Positions 53,034-62,209 of a stretch of 64,000 nt of DNA are shown here, piece by piece. A program made the translations under genes and the position numbers. How positions within the stretch are numbered: the stretch's first letter is position 1; every line of letters begins with the position of its first letter. The stretch comes from Protula sp. h YS-2021. Taxonomy: Eukaryota > Annelida > Polychaeta > Sabellida > Serpulidae. The notes below the pieces were generated by a model that was not told where the DNA came from, did not search any database, and was given only the letters and a program-made list of their open reading frames with translations. Location: contig OX457024.1 in assembly GCA_949752745.1 (NCBI GenBank), positions 49,046,490-49,110,489 of the forward strand, written 5' to 3'.

Positions 53034-56000
53034 TTTTTTTTTTTTTTTTTTTTTTTTGCGGTTCGCCAAAAACTGCCGAAATGGCGGAACTTTGAAGTTT
53101 GGCAAAAACTTTAATAAATGGTAGTAAATAACTGAATTGTCAAACCATTCATTTCTCTCAGTCTTTTTCAAATAGTTCTAAAATTTAATCGAAAGTTTTT
53201 GAGGTGCTTCTCCACGTGGGCTTTGCTTTTTTTCGCAAATGACAAAAAATGCCGAAATTGTGGAATTTTAAAAATTTTGTAAAATTGTCGAAATGTCGGT
53301 AAATACGTGAATCGCAAACCCCCCCCCCCCCCCCCCCCCCCAACATCCCTTTTTGGATATCTTTCACCCGGAAAAACCCGTTTTTGTGTATTAAAATTAT
53401 GAAAAAGTTACGTTCAGAAACAAAGTTCTTCATTTTTTGGCCTAACAGTATTCGTTTGAGAGTTTTTCCTTGTTTGGTAACTCGGCTGGGTCATGTCCTT
53501 GGACATGCTTGTTATCGTTATGATTTGTCCAAGGTTGAAGATGCAATGAAATCGAAGGGATATGAATACATGTGGAACCCTCATCTTGGATACGTCCTCA
53601 CTTGCCCAAGTAACTTAGGAACCGGACTTCGTGCAGGTGTACACGTAAGGCTTCCCAAGTTATCCAAGGATGAAACACGACTGGATGACATCTTGGACAA
53701 ACTGCGTCTGCAGAAACGTGGTACAGGTAAATTATCCAGTGATAGAAATTTTGTTTGGACTGATCCAAAAAATCCTGCCGCAGCCCATAGCACTGGCAGG
53801 GGCCCGAAAGGCGAGTGCGATTAGTGCGGAAGATGGAGGGGTTTCTTTCGGAACAAACTAAACGCGAGTGTCAGTTTTTATATTAATTTTATTTCACGAT
53901 TTTGGCACATTTATTGTCTGAAATGAATTTTATATAAATATATTTTTTGGCACAATTCTAAATTGCTTTCGCACTGTTTTTGGGCGCATATTTAAAAAAA
54001 AAAAAAAAAGCGTTCGCCTGTTGGCTTTAGCTGATAATTTGTTCACCCATAAAACAACTATTCTGCACATTTTACATATTGTTGTTTTCTCGAACACCGC
54101 ATAATTATCCGACGAATATTATTAATAAGTCGTGATATCCCGCGTAGTTGTTAGTATGACCACGGATATTTGAACATTTGTATTTTAAAAAGGTTTCTGA
54201 CAATATACGATAGACAAGCCGGCTTTGTTGATCTGGTCTAATGCGATAGAAATGTGGCTTAGCTGTTGTCCGTAAGTATGTATAATTGCGCCTATGTGGA
54301 TTAGATGAGAAGGGTGGGGCAAGACGCCCGTGCAGGGTAAAAGGCCCACTCAACGTTATTTTGAAATGTGTTAGCATCGAAAACACAAGTGGTTCTAAGT
54401 GTTTACCCTTAATCTCTTGAAATTTTTATTAAAGGTGGCTGACCCGCAAAATTATTAGGTTTTTTTTTTTCTTGATTCGAATAAAATTGGTGGAAATATT
54501 AGCCAAAAACAATTTTCATGAAATATCCTCCTGCGATTCAAATGAAAAACGTCCTAAAATCTTGGTGGAAGGTAGTGGTATATATGCGACTGGCTATTAC
54601 TTTTTTTGTTTTGTTTGGGGATTCGAAAAAAATTGGCCGAAACACGCGACTATTACTTTTTTGGCGATTCGCCAAAAATTTTCGGATATATTGGCAATAA
54701 ACCATTTTTCCATTAAAATCTTGACTGGCGCCACCCTTTCTGCCTTGAAATTCGGGTTATATGTTATATGTCATAAATCTTGACATCAGCATTCGTGAGC
54801 TGGTTCGTTGTCCATGGACAGTCTTTTTAAGGACGTTAAATTAGGATTTCTTCTTAACCTTCTCCTGGACTTTTTGTAGGACAGCTTTCTGATTTAATAC
54901 TGTCTTTCTCTGTATTTTAGTATAAGCTAGCAGTATTCTTTGAGAGTGCCAAAAATTGACGAAATGCCAAAACTTTGTAGATAGACAAATTTTGGAAATT
55001 TCGGAAACTAAGGAAAGAGGGCGATTTTGACCTTCTTTTTGAATGCAAATACAAAATAATTCTGATTATTATATGTGAAAGTCACAATACTTATCATTTA
55101 AACTGCAACTTACAATACAGATTATTCGAGAAAAGAATTATAACACTCAACAAATTATCAATTCCAATTATAATTATACTGATCAAATTATCCTATTACG
55201 CATTAGTAGGTAGTAGTATTTTTATTTTCAAACAAATTACCAAACCAACGCTCTGTGCACAACTTAATTAACATACTGAGTACAAATTCAACTTTTGTTA
55301 TTGCAGCAGTCAATCGTTTTCCTAATTTCCTCATGATATTCTTTGTGAATAGGAGGTTTCTCTCACTCAGTCTTAACACTCGGGGCATCCTCATGGCAAA
55401 GAAGGCAGGGGATGAACGCTTGCGCTTCCTTTAGACATTTCAAGTTTCTTTTCCATAGTGTTGCGTTACAATTTCTTTGTCTTGTGTTTCTTCACAATAG
55501 TTTCGCTCGACATATTGTACAGGTGGTTTGCGCTTTGTCATCAGATAATTCAAAATACTTCCATGTATCAGATTTATGAGTTTCCTTTAATTCCGCCATC
55601 TTAAAAAATCTGAAAGTTAGGTCCAGTTTGTCAAGCGTTTGTAAATGTCAATTTTGACTGTCATGGAGTCCGTCTGCTCATCTATCTGTCTGTTATGGTC
55701 GATTGTACCCGTCAAGAAGTGGTTGATACAACCACTCAATGAGGACCACGGCCGATCGTCTCGACTTGCCCACACGCGCTACTCGGCAATAGGTGTGTGT
55801 CGGTCCTATACTCTCCATGCAGACTACAAGTATATAGATATACTCGGTGGCGCCAGAGGGTAAACCATCCCTAGGAACCTCCGGACCTCTCAAAAATTGA
55901 AGCCACAACCCATCGACCATTTTCTAGTCTCGTTCTAGGCTCCAATAAGAGCATTTACTAACAAAAAAAAAAAAAAAAATGGGTAAGTTGGCACATCACC

Positions 56001-57810
56001 AACTACTCTCAATAATTATACTCCTTCCATGATCGCAAAATATCCTGTGTGAAACAAATCCGTGAAAAAGGTACCGTGCAGCAGAAACAACCGTGACGAG
56101 ATGAATTCGAAGTGAGCAAGTTGCGAAAATATATAAATAATAAATAAAAAAACTAATAATAATATTTTATTTCGTCGGGTCCACGGGTCTGAAATTTGGA
56201 CCCGAGACTTGTGGACCCATCGGACCCGTTTTTACTAGCTGTGTGGCTTTTACTTTGACGATCTGCTAAAACTGGTGGAAATATTGACCTAAACCAAAAA
56301 TTTCTTGGAAACACATCTTATTCTAGGAACTTTTTGAAGCGTCATAAAATTTTGGTTGAATGTGTCTGTGTGCCTGTGTGTGTTTTAAGTTATACCTACG
56401 CCAGATGAGGCCTTACTGTCATAAAAATGTAGTCTAATGTCACTGTTACTGTTTGCTGAATCGGCAAAAAGTAGCAATAAATGTTGACTAAAATCCAATT
56501 TATCCTAAAATGCAAATCCTCCTGGGAATTTCGTCAATGGTCTTAAAATTTTTGAAGGCAGGGAGTACAAGTGTGTAATTGGCTAGTTTTTGTCGAATCG
56601 CTGGATATTAGCGAAAATATTGACCGAAAACCATTTTTTTTAACGTTAGTAGGTCCTCTTAAGATTCAATGAAAACATAAAATGTTGATTATTGTCTGTT
56701 ATTATTTTTGGCATTTTGCCAAGAAAAAATAGAAACACTGGAGAAAAACCCCTTCCTTATTATTTCTTAACTGACGCAAGAATAAAGTCTTATTGTCTTG
56801 ACATTTTGTTTAAGCGCAACGCACAGTATTACCTACGTGACCATTGTTATTCCCCGCAGCACTAGCTATGTGTGAGGTTAACACTGATGGCCGTGTTTAA
56901 CTGAGGGGGGGGGGGGGGCGTGTGGGGAATATGTGGGCTATGCACACTGTTCTATTTAATCTTGACATCAGCATTCGTGAAGTGGGGCATTGTCTATGGA
57001 CATTTTTTTTTGTGTGTGTAAGGCGCTGCAAGCATATTGCAGATGGATATCTTAAAATAAATCTTAGTATGACAACGTATTACGTTGAAGCGACCAACAA
57101 ATGGCAACTGCTAATGAAGTGAATAAATTGTTTGGTACTTTTTAGCTCTCAGTTGTGTCGTTGTTTCTCGGCATCAACTAACCTTATCAAATGAATTTGT
57201 TAAACCTGATTAATATTTTGATGAGCCCCCCCCCCCCCCCTTCCCCCACCAACCGAGGTGTGCTTACATGTTACTGTTGCTTAGAATATCTTAAAAACCA
57301 AAAGTTGAATCTTAACTTTTAGATTGGTTGAGCTGGTCGCGTATGACGGCCTTATGACATTCATCAATTTTTTGGGCGGTGCTACGGAAGCAGATGAAGT
57401 GAAACTTCTAATATTTTTGTTAACGCCTTATCATAAAAACCAAATACGTCGGCTTCCTAAAACTTTTAATGGTTTTTCTTATCGAACAAATATTTAATAA
57501 TTAAATATTTGATGTGGTTGTTCGGTGAAAAGGTGTGTATCACTGCGGCCCGCGCAGTCGTCGAATTTTGCTGGAAATACTCATACTTGAAACAGTTATG
57601 TATAGTGTTTGATGATGGGTTGTAGGCGGTGTGGACACAGGAGCCGTGGATTCCACATATGATATATCCAACGCAGACCGCATCGGTTACTCCGAGGTAG
57701 ATTTGGTTCAGTTTGTCATCGACGGTGTGCAGCTCCTCATTGACATGGAGAAGGCACTGGAAAAGCGTCAACCCATTGAGGATCTCATTCCGAATGAAAA
57801 GAAGAAATAA
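34995..57810 (+). CDS. Creatine kinase, cytosolic type, complete coding gene in seven exons
   Basis: The product transfers phosphate reversibly between ATP and creatine and buffers cellular ATP. Coding exons are 34995-35172, 35487-35645, 38981-39097, 42882-43025, 47396-47556, 53534-53726 and 57626-57810. All introns are GT-AG and the phases join without gaps into 378 codons (usual length about 380). Seen: the GVDNPGHPF guanidino-specificity region, [24 protein letters not shown], the active-site [14 protein letters not shown] (Cys at residue 277), and the RGTGGVDT loop whose Val marks creatine rather than arginine as substrate. There is no transit peptide and no duplicated domain, so it is the single-domain cytosolic form. 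The introns total about 21.7 kb and are full of repeats. Confidence 0.96.
35487..35645 (+). CDS. Creatine kinase coding exon 2
   Basis: The acceptor TTTGTTTTCCTTGCAG precedes GGCACCCC. It encodes [20 protein letters not shown] and [14 protein letters not shown], the first half of the kinase fold. The donor GACG|GTTTGA is weaker than the others but is required to keep the phase into exon 3. Confidence 0.93.
35815..35852. repeat. Solo end of the TTGAAGGGGTCCATG MITE family
   Basis: GGACCCCTTCAATTG matches the right end of the innermost MITE at 29490-29753. No partner end was found nearby. Confidence 0.6.
36165..36545 (+). repeat. Fragment of a hairpin-started repeat, AGCCCTCCACCAGGGCT type
   Basis: It starts with a small hairpin (AGCCCT...AGGGCT), then CGTCCGTCTGTCCTGTCTGT, then one or two units like those at 13300-13860. 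This is the same overall design as the other families. It lies in creatine kinase intron 2. Confidence 0.6.
37043..37796 (+). pseudogene. hAT-like transposase/C-terminal dimerisation domain remnant
   Basis: [20 protein letters not shown] and [17 protein letters not shown] correspond to the YP.L..L....LS.PHGNADVERGFS-type block of hAT-derived proteins. After a stop, NDKT...LSI and [13 protein letters not shown] pieces and a Lys/Glu coiled-coil stretch (37400-37530) follow in shifting frames. The last open piece (37544-37798) is basic and ends LKAYLKKNN. The remnant is dead and intronic. Confidence 0.65.
37960..38330 (+). repeat. Repeat with two GCTTGTTAACACGAT segments
   Basis: GCTTGTTAACACGAT(A/T)ACTT and AACTGCTGC occur twice, about 160 bp apart. 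The end (GATGGCCGTGTTTAACTGA, a G run, then GGGCTATGCACACTG) recurs at 56887-56950, so it is a dispersed family. Confidence 0.7.
38720..38800 (+). repeat. Dispersed repeat, copy 2 (see 12940-13012)
   Basis: CATGCCATGTCTCAACTTTC followed by ATTTACAAGCCCTTGTGGCC matches the minus strand of TRMT61A intron 1. Confidence 0.6.
38981..39097 (+). CDS. Creatine kinase coding exon 3
   Basis: The acceptor ACAAATTTATTTTAG precedes TTAATTTGGACTCG, and the donor is ATAG|GTATGT. It encodes [20 protein letters not shown] and [16 protein letters not shown], including the arginines that bind ATP phosphates. Confidence 0.95.
39232..39545 (+). repeat. Family 3 element, 5' part
   Basis: TTTTTTAGACCAGCTGACTT begins the piece, followed by TCTTATCACATCAGTAGAGG and about two 150-bp units, cut off where the family 1 element starts at 39549. 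Confidence 0.7.
39549..40369 (+). mobile_element. Hairpin-ended repeat, family 1, copy A
   Basis: About 820 bp. It starts AACCCAGCC with a stem to GGACTGGGTT. Sub-terminal CGGCTGGGT (40338-40346) is the inverse of the start, followed by ATATCCTTGGACAT and GCTTGTTA. Internal units carry TGCTACTCCT(C/T)CTACAGTTT. It matches 52694-53514 end to end and is non-coding. Confidence 0.82.
40380..40935 (+). repeat. About 150-bp-unit array with long G run
   Basis: Three to four units of the GGCGATCCACCAAAAATTG type. A G17-19 tract at about 40620-40637 replaces the short G run of the unit. It lies in creatine kinase intron 3. Confidence 0.78.
41380..42060 (+). repeat. Tandem array of about 165-bp units
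   Basis: Four units with CAAGTTCTCAGAAACTA(T), AGACCCAGTCTTTTGAAACT, TGCAGATGTGCA and ATTGACGG(A) landmarks (about 41393, 41563, 41730 and 41904). Single related units occur at 34140, 43330-43450, 43920-44060 and 46720-46930. Confidence 0.8.
42170..42225. repeat. A-rich simple repeat
   Basis: A long A run interrupted by C (AAAAC, AAAC units). Confidence 0.9.
42882..43025 (+). CDS. Creatine kinase coding exon 4
   Basis: The acceptor CGCTATTGTTTCCAG precedes GCACTGATG, and the donor is GCAG|GTAAGT. It encodes [20 protein letters not shown] and [16 protein letters not shown]. Confidence 0.96.
43458..43915. mobile_element. MITE with CCGTAAATT..GGTAGATTAACC termini
   Basis: 458 bp. The start CCGTAAATTTTGGTAGATTA and the end (TAATCTACCGGAATTTACGG) are inverted repeats of about 23 bp with two mismatches. 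A second local hairpin sits just inside the left end. It lies in creatine kinase intron 4. Confidence 0.8.
44070..45260. other. Part of creatine kinase intron 4 without recognised element
   Basis: AT-rich sequence with stops in all frames. No repeat family I could match. Confidence 0.4.
45345..45990 (+). repeat. Array of about 185-bp units with CGTCCGTCCGTCTGTC leader
   Basis: After the leader, three units carry TGCCCCCACTTTTGTACGCG, GGCTTTTGATTTTTTTGT, ACATATGTTGCAGTTGTG and TTGACGAAACTGTGAAACTT (about 45375, 45553 and 45740). It lies in creatine kinase intron 4. Confidence 0.8.
46135..46207. repeat. TTCGGTTCGAACCGAA-type inverted repeats
   Basis: TTCGGTTCGAACCGAA is a perfect palindrome, followed by further TCGGTT / AACCG units. 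Confidence 0.8.
47396..47556 (+). CDS. Creatine kinase coding exon 5
   Basis: The acceptor AATCTTTCTGCAAG precedes GTATGGCAAG, and the donor is ACAAG|GTGAGT. It encodes [20 protein letters not shown] and [20 protein letters not shown], central to the guanidine-kinase catalytic domain. It ends in phase 0. Confidence 0.95.
47870..48850 (+). repeat. Family 3 element fragments interrupted by a MITE
   Basis: It begins with the family 3 leader (GGTCTTATCACATGAATAGA) and 150-bp units, interrupted at 48170-48589. The interrupted unit resumes exactly at GGTAGGCCTATTTTGAAAAA. Confidence 0.75.
48170..48589. mobile_element. MITE with CAGGGTTCATAGCG termini and internal AATCCTTGAAAATCC repeats
   Basis: 420 bp. 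It starts CAGGGTTCATAGCG and ends CGCTATGAACCCTG. GGTAG is duplicated at both flanks, and the host repeat unit is continuous if one GGTAG plus the element is removed. The interior is made of imperfect CCTTGAAAATCCTGGAATT units, which give spurious open frames. Confidence 0.88.
48841..51765 (+). mobile_element. Composite hairpin-ended repeat, family 2, copy 2
   Basis: This is the better-preserved copy. Sub-terminal CCAAGCTTACG (48846-48856) and CGTAAGCTTGG (51729-51739) are perfect inverted repeats. A hairpin TTTGTCCTTGGACAAA (51742-51757) and CTTGTTTTC close the element. Inside are about eight units of 120-155 bp (48960-50200) and about 25 units of 51 bp (50215-51480), then the same unique tail as copy 1. 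It fills about half of creatine kinase intron 5. Confidence 0.83.
50215..51480. repeat. 51-bp tandem array, about 25 units
   Basis: Same unit as 31225-32355 (GCGCATCAACGCAAGTTAAA; AAACATGCGCACTG). Units at 51050-51310 are nearly identical to each other, indicating recent local amplification. Confidence 0.93.
51768..52195 (+). repeat. Family 3 fragment with 3' end
   Basis: Two to three 150-bp units followed by ATTCACTAGATCTCGGCTGG, TCACAG and a decayed terminal hairpin. The unit starts directly at the end of the family 2 element, so the latter is inserted into or joined to it. Confidence 0.7.
52694..53514 (+). mobile_element. Hairpin-ended repeat, family 1, copy B, adjoining creatine kinase exon 6
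   Basis: It starts AACCCAGCCG; the inverse CGGCTGGGT is at 53483-53491. A perfect hairpin CATGTCCTTGGACATG at 53492-53507 is followed by CTTGTTA. A (ATT)n/T-rich patch (52995-53055) and a C23 run (53319-53341) lie inside. The element ends 19 bp before the first base of exon 6, so most of the region normally holding the branch point and pyrimidine tract is element-derived. Confidence 0.85.
53319..53341. repeat. C23 homopolymer
   Basis: An uninterrupted run of 23 C. Copy A of the same element has ordinary sequence at this place, so the run expanded after insertion. Confidence 0.95.
53534..53726 (+). CDS. Creatine kinase coding exon 6 (active-site exon)
   Basis: The acceptor TCGTTATGATTTGTCCAAG precedes GTTGAAGATG, and the donor is ACAG|GTAAAT. 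It encodes [20 protein letters not shown], then [16 protein letters not shown] and [12 protein letters not shown]. It carries the reactive Cys (residue 277 of the joined protein) and the phosphate-binding arginines. An in-frame start further upstream at 53384 is intronic element sequence. Confidence 0.95.
54480..54832 (+). repeat. Hairpin-ended repeat fragment (GTGAGCTGGTTCGTTGTCC end)
   Basis: About two units (TTTTGGCGATTCGCCAAAAA) followed by TCGTGAGCTGG and TTGTCCATGGACAG. The minus-strand array at 5720-6780 ends the same way. It lies in creatine kinase intron 6. Confidence 0.7.
56245..57010 (+). repeat. Decayed copy of the same repeat, with G-run segment
   Basis: Units with GGTGGAAATATTGAC and AAATCTGCT/AATCGGC landmarks (56250-56720), the GATGGCCGTGTTTAACTGA + G15 + GGGCTATGCACACTG piece shared with 38240-38310, and TCGTGAAGTGGGGCATTGTC with TATGGACA at the end. 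Confidence 0.65.
57224..57247. repeat. Long C run
   Basis: About 15 C followed by TTCCCCC, in creatine kinase intron 6. Confidence 0.9.
57626..57810 (+). CDS. Creatine kinase coding exon 7 (C-terminus)
   Basis: The acceptor GATGATGGGTTGTAG precedes GCGGTGTGG. It encodes [37 protein letters not shown] and the end [15 protein letters not shown] at 57808. The GGVDT loop gives creatine specificity. This exon is also covered by a long antisense frame, which is a shadow. Confidence 0.96.
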
Positions 57811-58028
57811 TCCATAGCCCTTCTCGACTGCAAGGACCAATGAGAAATGACACCCTTGTTTTCCTGGTGAACGTAGAAATTTCATTTCGTAGAATGCTGT
57901 GACACATGTGTATAGTACGCCCTCGTTATTCTCCTGTCCGGTCGTCATGCTAAAGGAGTCAGTATTTTTTTGAGTGTTTCAGAAATGCGAAAATGACTGA
58001 AATTTCTGCGAACTTTGCAACAAACCCT

Positions 58029-58034
58029 AATAAA
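58029..58034 (+). terminator. Polyadenylation signal of the creatine kinase gene
   Basis: AATAAA 219 bp after the stop codon, the first one downstream, giving a plausible short 3' UTR. Confidence 0.65.
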
Positions 58035-58059
58035 ACAAGCGATTGAAAAGAGCACAGCC

Positions 58060-60130
58060 TCCAGTCGGAATTGAAAACCCATGATGGCGGTCATTTAACA
58101 TTGAAATTTTGGTCGGGCTCAAAAATAACGCGCCTGTACTCTGCATGCAAAATATCATATTATGACCTTGAACTAATTTCAAGGTCATAGTGACCGCCAT
58201 CTTGGATTCCGGTTGAGGGCTGTACTCTCTACGATAGCACGTTTAGAAATGAATGATGCACCTGTTGTATCAGCATCCGCCAAACAGAAACGAAAGAGTT
58301 TCACAACATTTTTCATGTGTCTTCACAGTCACCTTCCAACTTCGAACCCCTTTCCTTCCGTTGACCGTTACCTACTTTTTTTTCTTGGCGTAAAATCTAT
58401 TCTTTGGTATCAGTGTAAATATATTATAATTGGAAATTTTTTTGTTAAGAATTATGGCGCAAAATTCATAAAAAAGAAATTTATTTGACCAAAAATGTAG
58501 CAAGAAAGTCTGAAAATATTGTAAGATAACAAACTTCCTCAGCATTACTGGACCGGACTTTGTGAAATTTTTGCTCGTTTTGTAATACGCTGGACACACC
58601 TCTCTAAATTGTACTTCTTGTTCTCACTTTTTATGCCCCGACCTTACTGGAAAAAGAGGGGCACAGTGCTTCAGACTTGACTGTGTTCACCCGTGCGCCA
58701 CGCTGTCCTTTGTGAACATGATTCCGCCGAGGCCTGTGGTGTTGATCAGAGTGTCACAACCTGGAGTAGTCACAAAAGTCACGGCTGTACCTCTGGTTTT
58801 ATATTCGAGATTCCACCAGAGCCAGTTTTGGTGGAACTCGATGTTGGTGTTGATATGGATAACCTCTCGAACTTATCAGATTTTGGTGGCCTCAAAATTT
58901 AATTTTGTACGTTGAACACTGTCGTAATGCTGGGTTTGTGCATCTGGTGGACACCATTCTGTCAGCATTAGAGCATATTTTGAAGAAACTTTATGGGAGT
59001 TCGTTGAAATTAAACTTAAATTTCAGGATTCATTCGATTGAGTTTCCAGTTTTTCTGTGTCTAGTGAACACAATTCAGTCTATGCACGCATTGTGCTAAA
59101 AAACGGACTAACCTTTGTATTTGAGAAGTCGTTCAAGTTCATTGGATTTTTACCACTGGTATGCATTAAGCGAACACAATTTAGTAAAGCATATATACAT
59201 TGTTTTATTAAACTTTGACATAGATATTTCTACGAATGTCATTTCGCAATTCTTTTATTTTGATGACACTGAGAGTCACCTGGAATTGATTTGACATTCA
59301 ACTGATTCAGTGTCGCGAATCTGACAGGTCAGGGCACATTTCTGTTTCATGTAGAACATCAAAGAAAAGCATTTTCACTGCGAAACGTCTTCAATAACCA
59401 CTCAATGTCCAAACATTCCGCCCTTTATGTCAGTTTGTATGGGAATAAAGTATTATAAGATGTTATTCTGTGTTTTGGTTTTCTTTTCAATTTCATCAAG
59501 TGTGGATTGTAGCAGTTGGTCAAAGGAATATTTTTGAACGCTAAGGAAATCGAATTTCATTCTTCTCGGTCTAGATTTGTCACCACAAATAAATGTTGTT
59601 GATAACAATAATTATTTTATCCATGAATCTATGAGTTGTTGCTTTATTCAAAGAATCAAGCAACTTTCCAATAAGCTGCCTTGCCTTGTTGCTTTAACAT
59701 ATAACCATTAAAACTATTAGACTTCTGAAGCAAATAAGAAACCAGTTATTTTTAGTAGGTTATTCCGGAATAGACTCTTGATAATTTTAGTGTCACATAA
59801 ATCAAAAATGCTTTATTTTTCGTTTACCAACGTGTGAAAATAAGTTGACCAATGTGAAGTCTTCTCTTTAGGCGCAAGAAAATTGAAACTGTTCGAAAAT
59901 TGAATTAATTTTAATTTGAATTAAATATTTTTATATAGTTATATTTATAAGGTAAGAAAATGAATTGTTTATACAGCTTACAACCTAAACTGATAAAATA
60001 ATGAAAACAAAGTTTCGTTTTGTGTGACATTCTATTTATCGTTAGTATGTTCAGGAATAGCCTATCAAAAAATATCTGGTTTCTTACATGCTTCAGACTT
60101 CTTGTGCTCAATAATACTCTGATATTAATT
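58060..60130. other. Region downstream of creatine kinase, no gene recognised
   Basis: It contains two weak overlapping open frames at 58693-58915 without a recognisable domain and AT-rich sequence thereafter. The phrase TGACCGCCATCTTGGATTCC (58190-58209) resembles pieces of the 13300/36300 repeat family. Confidence 0.4.
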
Positions 60131-60275
60131 AATTATTAAAAATTGGCCAAATGGGGGTCATTTAAAATTTGTTGGTTGCCAAGTTTCAAAATGCTGCTCC
60201 CACAATATTGATTGGACTGTTTTACAAATTTTGTATAATGTTCACTAGGAACGCCTCTCTTGAAAAATGACTTTT
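60130..60275 (+). repeat. One 150-bp unit preceding the family 3 copy
   Basis: AAAATTGGCCAAATGGGGGT, then TTTGTTGGTTGCCAAGTTTC and CACTAGGAACGCCTCTCTTG. The next element starts inside this unit. Confidence 0.7.
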
Positions 60276-62207
60276 TGGACCAGCTGACTTTGTCGGGATT
60301 GTCTTACCAGTAGAAGGGTAGTGCCTGGTCTGTACTTTCGTGTGTACGTATGTAAACTTTTACTTAAAACGCTTCTTCTCCCTCAATTTTGATCGGATTC
60401 CTTTCAAATTTTGTACGAATATTCTCTATGTATCCCGCTATTGAAAAATTACTTTTTTGGTAATCCGCCAAAAATTGGCCAAATGGGGAAAGTTTAAAAT
60501 TTTTCGATTACCAGTTTTCAAAATGCTTCTTCTCCCACAATTTTGACCTGATTATCTTCAAATTTTGCACAAATGTTTACCAGGAAGGCCTCTCGTGTAA
60601 AATAAATTTTTTTGGCGACCCACCAATAATTGACCAAATGAGGGGAATTATTTTTTAGGTAGCCAATTTTCAAAATGCTTCTTCTCCCACACTTTGGACA
60701 GGACTTTTTTTTTCAATTTTGTATGATTGTTCTCCAGACGGTTCTCTCTTGAAAGATTACTTTTTTTTTGGGTGATTCACCAAAAACTGGCCAAATAAGG
60801 TGGGGGGGGGGGGGTATTGATACCTTTTTGGTAGCTAAATTTCAGAATGCTACTCTCACAATTTTGATCAAATTGTCTTCAAATTTTCTATAAAAGTTTA
60901 CTAGAAAGGCTTCTCGTGCAAAATTCCAAATAAATGTCCACCAGGCTTTCTTCTCTGGAAAAGCTACTGTTTTGGCGATCCAAAGGGAAATTGGCTAAAT
61001 GAGGGGCATTTTAAATTTCTTTTGGGAGCCAGTTTTCAAAATGCTTCTACTCCCACAATCTGGGTCGCATTCCTTTCAAATTTTGTATGAACGTTTACTG
61101 GTTATGCCTCACTTGACATTGCTTTGGCGATCCAGCAAAAATTTGCCAAATGGGTCGCATTTTTTAAATTTTTTGGCAGCCAAATTTTCAAGGATTTTTT
61201 TGTCCCATAATTTGGATCAGATTGTCTTTAAATTTTGCATAGATGTTTACTAATAAGGCCTCTCGTCAAAAAATTTACTTTTTTGGTGATGCACCAAAAA
61301 TTGACCAAATGAGGCGCATTTTTAATTTTTTGGTACGATTGTTTTCGAGACAGTTCGCTCTGTAAAGATTAAGTTTTTTGGCGATCCGCCAAAGATTGTC
61401 CAAATTGGGGAGGACGGGGGAGTGTATTTATAACTTTTTCGTAGCCAATTTTCAAAATGCTTCTCCCACAATTTTGATCGGATTGTCTTCAAATTTTGCA
61501 TATATGTTTACTAGAAAGGCTTCTCGTGAAAAATTCCAATTTTGCAGAAATGTTCACCAGGCTTTCTTCTCTTTAAAAGCTACTTTTTGGTGATCCAAAG
61601 GAAAACTGGCTAAATTGGAGGGGAAGGGGGTATTCGTTTCGAAATTTGTACGAATGTTGGCCTCTTGAAATTTTTTGGCGATCCACCAAAACTCGGCCAA
61701 ATAGGGGGCATTTTCAAATTTTTTGGTAGACAATTTGTTCATGTTTTCCACCTACAATTTGGATCGGATTGTCTGCAGTGGGAAGTCCTCTCCTGAAAAC
61801 TTACTTCTTTTGGCGATGCGCCAAAAATTGGTCGAATGGGGTGGGTGGCGGCATTTACAACTTTTTAGTAGCCAATTTTTCAAAAAAAATTTTCCCCAAA
61901 ATGTGGATCGGATTGTTTTCAAATTTTGCATAAATGTTCATTAGGCGGTCTGCTTTTGAAAAGTTACTTTTCTGGTGATACGCCAGAAATTATCTAAGTT
62001 GGGGGGGGGGGGGGGCATTTAAAAAAAATGAGTAGCCAATTTTCAAAATTCTTCTCCCACAATTTTGACCAGATTCCTTTAAAATTTTGTACGATTTTCA
62101 ACAACCGGGTTTTACAATATGACTACCACTTTTTGGCGACCATACAAACCTATTGATACGTGATTCACTAGATCTCGGCTGGGCATAGTGTCCCTTGACA
62201 TTCTTGT
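60276..62207 (+). mobile_element. Hairpin-ended repeat, family 3, near-complete copy with about 12 units
   Basis: It starts GGACCAGCTGACTTTGTCGG with the usual leader. About 12 units of 95-210 bp follow, each with a GGCGATCCGCCAAAA box, an AAATGGGG G-run box and TTTTCAAAATGCTTCT. It ends ATCTCGGCTGGGCATAG, TGTCCCTTGACA and TTCTTGTT. The start GACCAGC and the end GGCTGGG are near-inverse. It is non-coding. Confidence 0.82.
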
Positions 62208-62209
62208 TA

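Noticed and set aside
57466..57948. 160-codon minus-strand frame
   Set aside because: Antisense shadow of creatine kinase exon 7, whose plus-strand translation matches the family to the last residue.
58693..58915. Two overlapping plus-strand frames downstream of creatine kinase
   Set aside because: No domain, no repeat partner and no splice context recognised; cannot be supported as a gene.
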